Shown here one piece after another: positions 9,364 through 18,330 of a stretch of 64,000 nucleotides of DNA. The position numbers and the translations under genes were made by a program. Within the stretch, counting starts at the first letter, position 1; each line of letters begins with the position of its first letter. This DNA is from an uncultured Alphaproteobacteria bacterium (lineage in GTDB: Bacteria; Pseudomonadota; Alphaproteobacteria; Rs-D84), in contig CASCZI010000005.1 of the NCBI GenBank assembly GCA_949156565.1, forward strand, positions 62,001 through 126,000, given 5' to 3'. The notes beneath the pieces were generated by a model, which was not told the DNA's origin, ran no database searches, and was given only the letters and a program-made list of their open reading frames with translations.

Positions 9364-9810
9364 ATGACCAATAAAATTGATTTAACCCCCGCGCAACAGG
9401 AACGCGTGGCGCAATTGCGTCGGATGACACCCCGCGAATGGGATGCGATTTGTAAAAAATGTGGCATATGTTGTTTGATAAAATTTGACATGGGCGGCAA
9501 CCAAATTGTTTATATCAAACGGTCGTGTGTGCATTTGGATTGTAATTCGCGAGAATGTAAAATTTATAGCGAACGTTTGACATGCCGATTGGGTAAATGT
9601 CACAAGGTTGATATCGATCTTGTTCTGGCGGGGGGAATGGTCCCGGATTCATGTGGGTACAGGGAATATATTTTTGGGCCGGCGAAATATCCAGCGGTGG
9701 TGGATTTTTCAACAGTTCGTCCGATGGACGATTTAAAAATCAAGCGCATATCCCCGCAAGAATTCTTTGCATGTATTATCCCGGAATCCATTCGTTGGAA
9801 TAACCGATAA
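9364..9810 (+). CDS. YcgN-like cysteine-cluster protein (UPF0260)
   Basis: A 148-residue protein with the CKKCGICCLIKFD cluster at about residues 36-48, then further Cys residues spaced as in the UPF0260/YcgN family (CVHLD, REC, CRLGKC, CGYREY). The pattern suggests a metal or Fe-S binding site, though no biochemical role is established for the family. The start follows aaggataattttt. It precedes a TatD-like gene on the same strand by 44 bases. Confidence 0.8.
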   Translation: MTNKIDLTPAQQERVAQLRRMTPREWDAICKKCGICCLIKFDMGGNQIVYIKRSCVHLDCNSRECKIYSERLTCRLGKCHKVDIDLVLAGGMVPDSCGYREYIFGPAKYPAVVDFSTVRPMDDLKIKRISPQEFFACIIPESIRWNNR

Positions 9811-9854
9811 TTACCCGCTTGAAAACAAAAATGTGGGGCATATAATATGATTCA

Positions 9855-10532
9855 ATGAATACATATATTGATGTCCATTGTCATTTGTGTGATGGTGTCC
9901 CGCATGGGGCCCGGGATGCGTCGGGGTTTATTTGTAACACGACGTGTGAATCCCAATGGGATGCCATGATTGGGGCGCATACCAAATATTCATGCTTATA
10001 TCCGGCCATTGGTATTCATCCATGGTATATCGATGATGTGACACCGGGGTGGGATACGCGATTGATCGAAAAAATCCAAGTGTATTCGAATTTAATGATT
10101 GGCGAAATTGGTTTAGATCGGTCACGGCCCGGCATTGAAAATCAGCAAGATGTATTTGCGCGCCAAATGGAAATTGCGGTTCGGTTTCATCGCCCGGTAC
10201 ATATTCATTGTGTGCGGGCGTGGGATCTGATTTTGGGACAATTAAAACAAATGCCTTTGTTGCCGCCGGTCATTGTATTACACAGATTTAACGCAAATGC
10301 GGATATAATGCGAAAATTAATGAAATATGACAATATTTATTATTCGTTTGCCCAACATGAACCGGCGGCGACAATTGTTCCCAAAGATCGAATTTTGGTG
10401 GAATCGGATGGTGTGGCGGATATTTATCTTAAAAATATTATAGATAATATGGCCGCAGATCGGGGGGAAAACGGGGACACATGGGCAGATGTCATACACA
10501 ACAACACAATGCGGGTCATACAACATGGATAG
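9855..10532 (+). CDS. TatD-family metal-dependent hydrolase
   Basis: A 225-residue TIM-barrel hydrolase. Seen metal-ligand motifs in order: DVHCH at the N-terminus, GEIGLD (bridging Glu), VHIHC, LHRFN and ESDGV near the end. Length is a little short for TatD proteins (about 260), with an abbreviated C-terminal part. The family includes 3'-5' DNA/RNA exonucleases and D-aminoacyl hydrolases; which one this is cannot be told. It overlaps the next gene, tcdA, by 8 bases, so the two are co-translated. Confidence 0.8.
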   Translation: MNTYIDVHCHLCDGVPHGARDASGFICNTTCESQWDAMIGAHTKYSCLYPAIGIHPWYIDDVTPGWDTRLIEKIQVYSNLMIGEIGLDRSRPGIENQQDVFARQMEIAVRFHRPVHIHCVRAWDLILGQLKQMPLLPPVIVLHRFNANADIMRKLMKYDNIYYSFAQHEPAATIVPKDRILVESDGVADIYLKNIIDNMAADRGENGDTWADVIHNNTMRVIQHG

Positions 10533-11214
10533 ATTAAGCAGGATCAGATTTCTTTTGGGAGATCAGGCGGTTAAAAAACTGGGGCAGTCAAGTGTGATGA
10601 TTGTTGGGTGCGGCGCGGTTGGTTCTTTTGCCGTCGAAGCGTTGGCACGCAGTGGTATTGGTCACATTATTTTGGTGGATCATGATATTGTCGAAGAATC
10701 AAATATCAATCGGCAATTGTTTGCATTGGATTCAACCCATTGTCGGCCCAAGGTGGATGTTGCCGCCGCCCGTATTTATGATATCAATCCCGATATTAAT
10801 GTTGATGCGCGTCGGATATTTTTCGATGACCAATCTGATTTGGATGTTACCCCGGATGTGGTGATTGATGCGATTGATACGATTGAATCCAAAATTGCGT
10901 TATATAAATGGTGCGCCGCGCGGGGAATTCCATGCATGACCAGTATGGGGGCCGCCCGCAAACGGGACGTGACCGCCATTCGGGTGGCACCTTTGTCTAA
11001 AACAAGTGTATGCCCAATGGCATCAAAGATACGTCGGTTGGTGCGGGATGCGGGATTGCCAGAATTCATGGCGGTGTATTCATTGGAACCAGCCACCGAT
11101 GCCGTTGCGCCGGGGCGTGTTTTTGGATCGATTGTGACCGTAACCGGGGCATTTGGATTATATTTGGCAAATTTGGCGATTGATCATATTGTTTCAAAGG
11201 TGGATCATGTTTAA
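10525..11214 (+). CDS. tcdA: tRNA threonylcarbamoyladenosine dehydratase
   Basis: A 229-residue ThiF/E1-like enzyme that uses ATP to cyclise t6A at position 37 of ANN-reading tRNAs to ct6A. Seen: the nucleotide fold MIVGCGAVGSFAVEALARSG, then ILVDHDIVEESNINRQL and DAIDTIESK, all characteristic of the TcdA/YgdL branch. Start chosen at the ATG of MDRLSRIRFLLG, which lies inside the end of the upstream TatD-like gene; the longer frame has no family support. The C-terminal hydrophobic segment (about 205-220) is also usual for the family. Confidence 0.88.
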   Translation: MDRLSRIRFLLGDQAVKKLGQSSVMIVGCGAVGSFAVEALARSGIGHIILVDHDIVEESNINRQLFALDSTHCRPKVDVAAARIYDINPDINVDARRIFFDDQSDLDVTPDVVIDAIDTIESKIALYKWCAARGIPCMTSMGAARKRDVTAIRVAPLSKTSVCPMASKIRRLVRDAGLPEFMAVYSLEPATDAVAPGRVFGSIVTVTGAFGLYLANLAIDHIVSKVDHV

Positions 11215-11239
11215 AATTTAAAAAAAGGTTTCATAACAA

Positions 11240-11500
11240 AAAAATATATCCGCGGCGATTGCGGACAGCGTGTTATACGTATATATCCCGGGGCTATGAT
11301 CATTTGGTGTCGCATTAATATATTCATCCCCATTGGGATTATATTTGTTTTAGCAATGATCCGGAATTAATTAAACGTGGTCGTGTGGGGGGGGATGGGA
11401 TATTCGGCCGGGGGATATTGCGATAAATAACACGCGTGAGGTTAAGGATAATTTTGTGGTTAATTCGCATGTCGATTCACAGAGTCGATTTGTCTTTTAA
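11240..11500 (+). pseudogene. Decayed DUF616/glycosyltransferase-like fragment
   Basis: No intact frame exists here, but stitched frames read YDHLVSH, then a stop, then YIHPHWDYICFSNDPEL and IKRGRVG. After a frameshift in a G-rich run (about 11388-11400) the text reads DIRPGDIAINNTREV and VDSQSRFVF before a stop. The words DYICFSND, WDIRP and the spacing resemble DUF616-type glycosyltransferases. This looks like a rotted gene relic. The following bases to 11690 hold only the promoter region of the next gene. Confidence 0.4.
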
Positions 11501-11694
11501 CGGGTTAAAAAGTGTTTAAAAAAACTGCCCCATTTATAGATAAGATTTGTTGATGGGAAAAGGATAAAAATCCCAGGAAATCTGCGGGAAAGAACGTTTT
11601 CCTAAAACCGGTATTGGCATTGAAAGTGCGAAAAAAAACAGATATAATAAAAATGTCTGAATAGACATGTTAATCTTACAACAGGAGATAAAAG

Positions 11695-11910
11695 ATGAGA
11701 GAATTAACACGTTATATCTTAAAACCTTTGACCTTTATTGGGGCATTAAACTGGGGATTGATCGGATTGTTCGGTTTTGATTTGGTGGCGTTCTTGTTTG
11801 GACCCGCAACCGTGGCCAGCCGTATCGTCTATGCCATTATTGGTATTGCGGCGCTGATCTGGTTAATTTGGGCATTTATCGATCGTCCGGTTGTCCGCAC
11901 TGCGCGATAA
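11695..11910 (+). CDS. DUF378 small membrane protein
   Basis: A 71-residue protein with two membrane helices (about 12-32 and 42-62) and the family-typical LNWGLIGLFGFDLVAFLFG stretch between and within them. DUF378 (YuzA) proteins have no known role. A strong ribosome site (aggaga) precedes the ATG, and a terminator follows directly. Confidence 0.88.
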   Translation: MRELTRYILKPLTFIGALNWGLIGLFGFDLVAFLFGPATVASRIVYAIIGIAALIWLIWAFIDRPVVRTAR

Positions 11911-11931
11911 TTTCCCCCCACAGGGAAGAAT

Positions 11932-11962
11932 AAAAAAAGGGTGCCAAGCGGCCCCCTTTTTT
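11932..11962 (+). terminator. Terminator after the DUF378 gene
   Basis: An A-rich arm and gggtgcc pair through an aagc loop with ggccccc and six T. The U tract follows the stem directly on the plus strand. Confidence 0.75.
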
Positions 11963-11983
11963 ATACATTTTTTATAAAATTAG

Positions 11984-12012
11984 TTGACAATAAAAAAAAT
12001 TGTATTATATTA
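11984..12012 (+). promoter_or_regulatory. Probable sigma-70 promoter
   Basis: A perfect TTGACA at 11984-11989 is followed after 16-17 A/T-rich bases by TATATT/ATATTA around 12006-12012, 35 bases before the start of the secreted protein gene. Confidence 0.6.
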
Positions 12013-12046
12013 TCGGCATAAAGAACAGATCCAAAAAGGACAAAAA

Positions 12047-12937
12047 ATGATAATTAATGCAAAAAAACTGATTTTGACGACCGGTATTGCGGCATTATCT
12101 TTGGTGTCGCCGAAACAGGCATCTGCCCAATCAAATGATGATAACAAGATGCCGTTAACCGGGATTTTGGCATGGTACGAAGCCCAAGAAAAAACGCAAC
12201 AAAACGGACAAAAAAGTAATCAAAAGTCCGATCATGAATGGGGTAACCAAAACGTGCGTTATGCCCGTGGCAAGACGTATAATTCGGCATTTAGTGGCAA
12301 TAAATCAAACGATGCATTAATCAAATCGGCCAATCCGGGGAAAAAAGACTTGGCCCGTGTTTCCAGTACCATAAATATGAACAAAGAAGATATCAATTTT
12401 GGTTATAATAAAACCGAATATGATTTTTTCAAATACAAAATGTTATGCATCAGCAAGGGGGCCCAAATGACCCCGGGTGCAGAGCAAAGAATTGTGAACT
12501 ATTTGTCGACAGACACATTGACATATCAAAAATTGATGGATGAATTTTTCTTGGTCAATGAATTTGTATGGCGTCAAAGATTACGTGTGGGTGACACCGT
12601 TGATGTGTTAAGTCACAAAGATATGTTGCCGGGTACAATTAAATGGCGTCCCAATGTGAAGGGGCAAAATGCATTTCGTGTCATTATCACAGATGACAAC
12701 CGCATATTGATTGCCGAAGAAGTGCATGATGATATTCGTTATACGGGAATGGGGCCTATTAAATACGAGTGTTATTTCAGTAATTTAATGGGGTTCAAAT
12801 TAAATGGCGCAATTATATTCGCTATTTTGACGAAATCGGGACAAAAGTTGGCATATAAATTGCGGATGCTGGATTTGATACGGGAACAGCAAGGAATCAT
12901 GGGAAAGGCGATTCAATCAGACCCGAAAATGCGTTAA
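12047..12937 (+). CDS. Secreted protein of unknown function
   Basis: A 296-residue protein. The start is the ATG of MIINAKKLIL behind aaaagga; the longer frame would begin inside the promoter. A signal peptide is visible with cleavage likely after ASAQ or SAQS (about residues 24-26). The mature part has a low-complexity Gln/Asn/Ser/Lys-rich stretch (about 45-75) and then a folded region with RLRVGDTVDVLSHKDMLPG. I do not recognise a family. It is a single-gene unit with its own promoter and terminator. Confidence 0.6.
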   Translation: MIINAKKLILTTGIAALSLVSPKQASAQSNDDNKMPLTGILAWYEAQEKTQQNGQKSNQKSDHEWGNQNVRYARGKTYNSAFSGNKSNDALIKSANPGKKDLARVSSTINMNKEDINFGYNKTEYDFFKYKMLCISKGAQMTPGAEQRIVNYLSTDTLTYQKLMDEFFLVNEFVWRQRLRVGDTVDVLSHKDMLPGTIKWRPNVKGQNAFRVIITDDNRILIAEEVHDDIRYTGMGPIKYECYFSNLMGFKLNGAIIFAILTKSGQKLAYKLRMLDLIREQQGIMGKAIQSDPKMR

Positions 12938-12959
12938 TGCATCCATTGATAAATAAATT

Positions 12960-12982
12960 CCCCCATTAATTTGGGGGTTTTT
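12960..12982 (+). terminator. Terminator after the secreted protein gene
   Basis: Stem ccccc/ggggg with an A/T-rich loop and five T, 22 bases past the stop. Confidence 0.75.
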
Positions 12983-12999
12983 ATATTGTGTGTTGGTTA

Positions 13000-13974
13000 T
13001 TACCGTTCATAATGTTTTCGCGTAACCAACGTGGTCACGGGTTGTGGTTTTGTTTTTTCAATACGCAATTTCCCCATAATAAATCGCATTTTATTGGCGA
13101 TATCTTGGATCTTTTTAACAAATTCATCACGTAAATCGTCCGGCATCCCCAGGGGTGAATAATTGATTAATTCCCATGTCGCATCACTGAGCAGGTCGAT
13201 TAATTTCTTAATATTGTCATTATATGACCATATCAACAATGGATTTTTCGCCCGTGGTAATTTGTTGACGATATCCCATAACTGGGGGCTGGATGCGGGG
13301 CCAAAGAAATAGGTCGCATAAAATTTTGAAATATAACCGGCGCGTTCAAAATCAATAAATGAAACGGTGTTTGTTTTCGGATCGACCAAGATATTATCAG
13401 GATGCATATCGCAATGATGAAAAATCATTTGTCGATTTTCGGGTAAATTCATTAATGTGTCATACACGTCTTGGATTGTTTTGGCATCCGTGGTGGGGAT
13501 AACATCTGATGCCTCGATCAATGTATCTTTTAAAACCCGTCTGTTTTTAAACCATTGGGGGATGGGCATGGGTTGATCCGCGACATAGGTCGGATATAAT
13601 TCAGACATATCGTTAATCATTTCGGCCATTGCGTTTAAGATTATCGTTTCATTTTGGACCAAATAATCAGTTCCATATAATTTACGTAATGGCACACCTG
13701 GGACCCATTGATCGCGAAAACGATTAAATAACGAAAATGTTCGTGGCACATTGTATGCATGATTCCCACGTGCCCGCAGGGCATCAGAAACCGTTTTGGC
13801 GTATTTTGTTCGCTTTATCCATTTTTGGGGATCATTGGACATTTTCCCGTTGGGGTTAACCATCCGTTCCGCCATGTCCCATCCCGAACCCGTCGGGCGT
13901 CGTCGCACGGTCGTGATAGATCCATCAAAGGTTTGATCGGGCATATTTGGGGTATCGGTTCGTTTCTGTATCAT
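13000..13974 (-). CDS. Phosphotransferase-fold (APH/choline-kinase-like) protein
   Basis: A 324-residue protein when started at MIQKRTDTPN (ATG 13972-13974); 19 more in-frame residues are possible. It carries the kinase catalytic loop HCDMHPDNILV (His-x-Asp-x4-Asn) followed by the metal-binding FIDFE, the pair that defines aminoglycoside phosphotransferase and choline/fructosamine-kinase-like enzymes. The N-terminal lobe is not clear, so activity is uncertain. The substrate is unknown. A second protein of the same fold class lies at 57250-58017. It is convergent with the secreted protein gene. Confidence 0.65.
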   Translation of the reverse strand: MIQKRTDTPNMPDQTFDGSITTVRRRPTGSGWDMAERMVNPNGKMSNDPQKWIKRTKYAKTVSDALRARGNHAYNVPRTFSLFNRFRDQWVPGVPLRKLYGTDYLVQNETIILNAMAEMINDMSELYPTYVADQPMPIPQWFKNRRVLKDTLIEASDVIPTTDAKTIQDVYDTLMNLPENRQMIFHHCDMHPDNILVDPKTNTVSFIDFERAGYISKFYATYFFGPASSPQLWDIVNKLPRAKNPLLIWSYNDNIKKLIDLLSDATWELINYSPLGMPDDLRDEFVKKIQDIANKMRFIMGKLRIEKTKPQPVTTLVTRKHYER

Positions 13975-14052
13975 AGAGATTAGTTTAGCACACGATACCC
14001 CATAATTCAAGTTATTGTCCCATATTCCCATGCAACCTGTTTATGGGAAATT

Positions 14053-14481
14053 TTAACGTTGTCGCGGGATAATTTTCCAATTGTTTTGGATGTACCATAA
14101 ACTGTCGGTGGAGTTGGCCGCGCCGGGGGTAAACGGGAAATTACCACGTCCTGTGATGCGTTTTGGATCGACCGCGATGGCAGGTTCCAATACATTCTGG
14201 CGAAGATTATGGATTCCGATGGGTGATAACACATACCAAATATCCACCGGTACCAGATAAATGTTGGCCACATCCGGGCGGGCGGCGATGATACGTAATG
14301 TGTCGGGGGTGATGGCGTCAAATCCGTTTCTTAACAAACTGAATTCGATTTCGATATCTTTTGCGTCGACGGTATCGGGCCCATTATCATTGCCGCAACC
14401 ACCCATCATGGTGGTCCCACCGATCATAGCCATTGTGGCCAAGCGGGATAATTTATATGATATTTTTTGTTTCAAATGCAT
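14053..14481 (-). CDS. Lipoprotein of unknown function
   Basis: A 142-residue protein with a basic N-terminus, a Met/Ala/Gly-rich hydrophobic signal and a lipobox MMGG-C at about residue 29, so it should be anchored to a membrane on the periplasmic side. The mature part has no family I know. It may be expressed with the small frame 15 bases upstream and lies directly upstream of the kinase-like gene on the same strand. Confidence 0.55.
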   Translation of the reverse strand: MHLKQKISYKLSRLATMAMIGGTTMMGGCGNDNGPDTVDAKDIEIEFSLLRNGFDAITPDTLRIIAARPDVANIYLVPVDIWYVLSPIGIHNLRQNVLEPAIAVDPKRITGRGNFPFTPGAANSTDSLWYIQNNWKIIPRQR

Positions 14482-14496
14482 TTTTAATCCTTTTGT

Positions 14497-14601
14497 TTAT
14501 GATTCCAGTTTGACCTTTTTCTGTTCTGCTTTGCCCATTGTTTGGACGTCTGCGGATATGGTATACCCAAAGGTTAGACCCCCGATCACTGCAGCACCCA
14601 T
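14497..14601 (-). CDS. Possible small membrane or exported peptide
   Basis: A 34-residue frame, MGAAVIGGLTFGYTISADVQ then a Lys-rich tail, with one hydrophobic segment. In-frame Lys/Leu codons (KSKKLL) extend upstream but no ATG/GTG/TTG is available there, and no strong ribosome site precedes the ATG used. It ends 15 bases before the lipoprotein gene, whose ribosome site aaagga follows. It may be a genuine tiny gene or a remnant. Confidence 0.25.
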   Translation of the reverse strand: MGAAVIGGLTFGYTISADVQTMGKAEQKKVKLES

Positions 14602-14765
14602 AAGTAATTTTTTGCTTTTATCATGACATGAATTTTTTTCTATATTATATCAAAATATTTAGAAATTTAAATGTTTGTTGCGGATTTTGGGCATGGGGTT
14701 TCATACCTGTATCGTTTGGGTGATGTGTGCAATACAATATTTGCCGGAGAAGGAAAACGCACATC

Positions 14766-15230
14766 ATGGCCACCCGCGCGCGCAATAAAAAACATGACGA
14801 TGTCACCATTGTTCCGGTGGCGCGTCAAACGCATATTAAAATTCCGCGTGCCGGTGTATCGATTCAGGCCGGATTCCCCAGTCCGGCGGATGATTACATG
14901 GTTGGGTCCATTGATTTAAACCGGGAATTAATTACGCATCCGGCCGCAACTTTTTTGGGACGGGTGCGCGGCGAGAGCATGGTTGATGCCGGTATTTATG
15001 ATGGGGATTTTGTGGTCGTTGATAAATCTTTGGCCCCGCGCAGCGGCGATGTCGCGGTTTGTTTTATTGACGGGGAATTTACCATTAAATACGTACGTAT
15101 TCAACGTCATGTTATCTGGTTGGTGCCGGCAAATCCAGAATTTGAACCCATTCGTGTGACGCCGGACAATGATTTTATGATTTGGGGGGTGGTGACATAT
15201 TCTATACGACGGCATCGATCGGGGGCATGA
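14766..15230 (+). CDS. umuD: UmuD-like translesion polymerase subunit
   Basis: A 154-residue S24-family protein. Start chosen at the ATG on 14766 (gagaaggaaaa upstream). After a basic N-terminal arm, the self-cleavage site reads QAGFPSPADDY (Ala-Gly in place of Cys-Gly), followed by RVRGESMVDAGI with the catalytic Ser and FTIKYVR with the catalytic Lys. Cleavage, normally helped by RecA filaments, makes UmuD', the partner of UmuC in DNA polymerase V. It overlaps umuC by four bases (ATGA). I saw no clear LexA box upstream. Confidence 0.9.
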   Translation: MATRARNKKHDDVTIVPVARQTHIKIPRAGVSIQAGFPSPADDYMVGSIDLNRELITHPAATFLGRVRGESMVDAGIYDGDFVVVDKSLAPRSGDVAVCFIDGEFTIKYVRIQRHVIWLVPANPEFEPIRVTPDNDFMIWGVVTYSIRRHRSGA

Positions 15231-16495
15231 TTATGTTTGGGTTATTGGATTGTAATAATTTTTATGCATCATGCGAAACGGTTTTCAATCCGAATTTACG
15301 GGGGCGGGCCGTTGTTGTTCTAAGCAATAATGACGGTTGTGTTATTGCGCGGTCTTACGCGGCCAAGGAAATGGGGATTAAGATGGGGGTTCCCGCATTC
15401 CAGATCAAGGATTTGATTGATTCAGGGCGCGTGGTTGTCCGTTCATCAAATTATACATTATATGGCGATATGTCCCGGCGCGTAATGCAGATATTGTCAC
15501 AGATGGTGGATGATATCGAAATATATTCGATTGACGAAGCGTTCTTTGTCATACCGGATGGAATTGATTATGTGGATATGGGGCGGCGAATTGTGGACGC
15601 GATCGTGATGGCAACGGGGATTCCGGTATCCGTGGGCATCGCAGCGACCAAGACACTGGCCAAAATGGCCAATCATGCTGCCAAAAAATATTCGGGATTT
15701 CGGCATGTTTGTGTGATTGATAATGATGCGCGACGGGTGGCGGCATTGAAATTAACGCCCATTGACGATGTGTGGGGAATTGGACGGCGATATGCGTCGC
15801 GGTTACAATCACGTGATGTCATCAGTGCGTTTGATTTCACCCAATTGCCGCGTGATTTGGTTCGCCGCATAATGACGGTGGGTGGTGAAAAAACATGGTG
15901 TGAATTAAAAGGGATTTCATGTATTGATCTGGAACAGGTGGCACCCGATAAACAGCAGATATGCACATCACGCAGTTTTGGCGTGATGTTAGAAACGCTT
16001 GATGAATTAAACGGGCCCATTGCGACATTTGCTGCACGATGCGGGGCGAAATTGCGGCGGGATAAATTAGTGGCGGGGACAGTTATGCCATTTTTATACA
16101 CTAATCGGTTTCGGCCTGATTTACCCCAATGTGCGTTGCATCATGTTGTGGCATTACCGCATGCGACAAATGATACGCGCGTGATTGTGTCGGCGGCCCT
16201 GGACGGGTTAAAGGTCATTTATCGACCGGGGTTTTTATATAAAAAGGCGGGTGTGATCATGGGCGACATTTATCCGGCATCACGGCGTCCGATCGATCTG
16301 TTTTCAGAAACCATGGATCCATCAACGGATTGTTTTATGTCGGCCATAGATTCGATTAATCAGCGATTTGGGCCGGGTACCGTCAAATCAGCCGCCGAAT
16401 TAATTAATCAAAAATGGCGCCCCATGGCCCATTCGCGGTCACCCAATTATACCACCGATATAAACGATATTATCGATATATGGTGCAGGGATTAA
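15227..16495 (+). CDS. umuC: UmuC-like Y-family DNA polymerase
   Basis: A 422-residue Y-family polymerase, the catalytic part of polymerase V, which copies past DNA lesions with low fidelity. Seen: GLLDCNNFYASCE (first metal Asp), VVLSNNDGCVIARSYAAKE and IYSIDEAFF (second catalytic acidic pair), followed by helix-hairpin-helix and little-finger regions and a UmuC-type C-terminal tail. The start at 15227 overlaps the umuD stop as ATGA; the ATG six bases later is also possible. Confidence 0.93.
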   Translation: MIMFGLLDCNNFYASCETVFNPNLRGRAVVVLSNNDGCVIARSYAAKEMGIKMGVPAFQIKDLIDSGRVVVRSSNYTLYGDMSRRVMQILSQMVDDIEIYSIDEAFFVIPDGIDYVDMGRRIVDAIVMATGIPVSVGIAATKTLAKMANHAAKKYSGFRHVCVIDNDARRVAALKLTPIDDVWGIGRRYASRLQSRDVISAFDFTQLPRDLVRRIMTVGGEKTWCELKGISCIDLEQVAPDKQQICTSRSFGVMLETLDELNGPIATFAARCGAKLRRDKLVAGTVMPFLYTNRFRPDLPQCALHHVVALPHATNDTRVIVSAALDGLKVIYRPGFLYKKAGVIMGDIYPASRRPIDLFSETMDPSTDCFMSAIDSINQRFGPGTVKSAAELINQKWRPMAHSRSPNYTTDINDIIDIWCRD

Positions 16496-16636
16496 TTCGT
16501 ATTCTTTGTATTTTCTGAATCAATGTTTTATCCCAGGAATGATTTGGGATTATCCCATGAATGTTTCATGAGGAATTACAGAAAGTTTGCCCGTTTAAAA
16601 TAACTTGGTATAAAAAATGAAAGCTTTCTTATTTGA

Positions 16637-16664
16637 TTGACAAAATTAAATTTTAGTTTACTGT
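16637..16664 (+). promoter_or_regulatory. Probable sigma-70 promoter
   Basis: TTGACA at 16637-16642 with TACTGT 16 bases later, 23 bases ahead of the next start codon. Confidence 0.55.
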
Positions 16665-16686
16665 AGGCATATCAAAGGATAGATAG

Positions 16687-17325
16687 ATGAATAAAACAAT
16701 AAAATTTGATCCGGCGTATCGTCCACGTTATGTAGATAAGGCATTGAAAGGCAAGGGGTGTTTTTTCAACCAAGAACTGGATATGTTAAATGACACAGAA
16801 ATGGCGCGAATATTGAATATTCCAACCAATTTATATCGGCATGCGGTGGTTTATTCTTTTTATGATCTGGGGGTGCAACCGGCGGGATTTAACCGTTTGG
16901 TTGCCCCAGATGATGTTTTATGTGATACGGCGCGTAAGGCATTTCGTTTTAAAAATTCGATTGAAGCGGCGACAATTGGTCATAAAATAGTGGCGATTGT
17001 TGGCATTACCGCGGACCAAATGGGTGATGAAACATATGATATAAATGGGATATTATTTGAACCCACAGTGGCACCTTTGGCATCTGATGGGCGTGGGATG
17101 GTCAATATTATTACGTATCAGAAAACAACCCAGGGATTATCGTCCCATCCCTGTGGATGGACAGAGGCATATCGTTGCCCCCGTACAGTGGCGCCCGAAG
17201 AACGAATTCAGGTGGCCGAAGCGCAAATGATGAAACGGTTTTTTTCACGTTTTACGGGTGAAAAATTGCAGGCCTATATGAATTTATTAAGCAATCCAAA
17301 GATCTATGGTTTCAGACAAAGATAA
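16687..17325 (+). CDS. Hypothetical protein
   Basis: A 212-residue soluble protein with no signal peptide or membrane segment. It contains a Cys-bearing segment HPCGWTEAYRCPR near residue 157 and a helical C-terminus. I do not recognise a family. It has its own promoter and a terminator two bases past the stop, so it is a single-gene unit. Confidence 0.5.
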   Translation: MNKTIKFDPAYRPRYVDKALKGKGCFFNQELDMLNDTEMARILNIPTNLYRHAVVYSFYDLGVQPAGFNRLVAPDDVLCDTARKAFRFKNSIEAATIGHKIVAIVGITADQMGDETYDINGILFEPTVAPLASDGRGMVNIITYQKTTQGLSSHPCGWTEAYRCPRTVAPEERIQVAEAQMMKRFFSRFTGEKLQAYMNLLSNPKIYGFRQR

Positions 17326-17350
17326 AAAATCCCCGAAATAGGGGATTTTT
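17324..17350 (+). terminator. Terminator
   Basis: Stem aaaatcccc/ggggattttt with a gaaata loop, overlapping the stop codon of the preceding gene. Confidence 0.8.
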
Positions 17351-17374
17351 AGTTTTTGTAATTTTTAAAAAAAG

Positions 17375-17403
17375 TTGACAATGAAATTTATTTGTGTTAA
17401 TAA
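17375..17403 (+). promoter_or_regulatory. Probable sigma-70 promoter
   Basis: TTGACA (17375-17380), a 17-base spacer and TAATAA (17398-17403), 30 bases before the lipoprotein start. Confidence 0.65.
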
Positions 17404-17433
17404 TTGTGTCAACCAAAACAAAAAGGCGTTTCT

Positions 17434-18174
17434 ATGAATAAGCACTTTGACAAAGGTGGATTGCGGGCCATGGCGTTACGCGCAAAATCAGGTTTGCATC
17501 GTATGATATTTGGTGGGGCGATGGTTACGTTAATGCCGTTAATGTTGACCAGTTGTCATTCATCGACAAATGACGCAACCCTGCAAGAAATAAATAAATT
17601 GAAAACCGAAAACCGGAAAGATTTTGATGCATTTTTTGCCCGAATGGATCCCAAACTTATGAAGATTTATGAAGGTCTGTTGGCGATACAATTATCAAAA
17701 TTAGACGAGGATCAGATTAATGACAATTTTAAAGAATTTGAATCTCGGTTTTTCCAGGATATGTCCGATTTTGTGGTTCATAATGATATTAATCTGGATG
17801 TGAATGGGGTTTTAAACAAAACATCTATGCGGGATAGTAAAATCGCCATGTTGAGAGAAGATGGTATTACGAGAGATGGGAGAGATGTTGTGTTTTATAT
17901 TATCTGTATCTACATCACTGTAAATTGTCTCCTTAGGGCGCAGGAAGGTCCTGGTAAGTATGATGATTATATGTCTAAGCGGGATTTTTACACAACTTTA
18001 TTGATATACTGGGCACTTTGGGTCTCTCTATTTTATATCCCATCACGTTTTACGTCATATCAAAAGCTGATGCGTAAGACAAAAGAAATTATGTATGAAG
18101 AAAATTGTGAAAAATTGAAAAACGATGTTCAAACATACTATTTGCAATCAAAAAAGAATGATTTTCAACACTAA
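17434..18174 (+). CDS. Putative lipoprotein with membrane helices
   Basis: A 246-residue protein started at MNKHFDKGG (ATG 17434). A long basic N-terminus leads to a hydrophobic stretch ending LMLTSC, a credible lipobox near residue 41. A charged helical part follows, then two C-terminal hydrophobic segments (around VVFYIICIYITVNCLL and LLIYWALWVSLFYIP). The combination of lipobox and two later membrane helices is unusual. No family recognised. Single-gene unit with its own promoter and terminator. Confidence 0.5.
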   Translation: MNKHFDKGGLRAMALRAKSGLHRMIFGGAMVTLMPLMLTSCHSSTNDATLQEINKLKTENRKDFDAFFARMDPKLMKIYEGLLAIQLSKLDEDQINDNFKEFESRFFQDMSDFVVHNDINLDVNGVLNKTSMRDSKIAMLREDGITRDGRDVVFYIICIYITVNCLLRAQEGPGKYDDYMSKRDFYTTLLIYWALWVSLFYIPSRFTSYQKLMRKTKEIMYEENCEKLKNDVQTYYLQSKKNDFQH

Positions 18175-18207
18175 ATATATCGCCCCAAAATTGGGGCGAT
18201 ATATTTT
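18174..18207 (+). terminator. Terminator
   Basis: Long perfect stem aaatatatcgcccc/ggggcgatatatttt with a tetra-A/T loop immediately after the stop codon. Confidence 0.85.
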
Positions 18208-18271
18208 ATTCATCGGGGATAGATAAAGGGATCAGTGTTATGCAAAGATAGCGCAGCAAATTAGCGGTTGC

Positions 18272-18299
18272 TTGACAAATGAAAGTTTTGTTGTATAAT
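18272..18299 (+). promoter_or_regulatory. Strong sigma-70 promoter
   Basis: Perfect TTGACA (18272-18277), 16-base spacer and perfect TATAAT (18294-18299), 31 bases before the macro-domain gene. Confidence 0.8.
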
Positions 18300-18330
18300 T
18301 TGTACAAAATTTACGTTGAGAGGTTAAATT

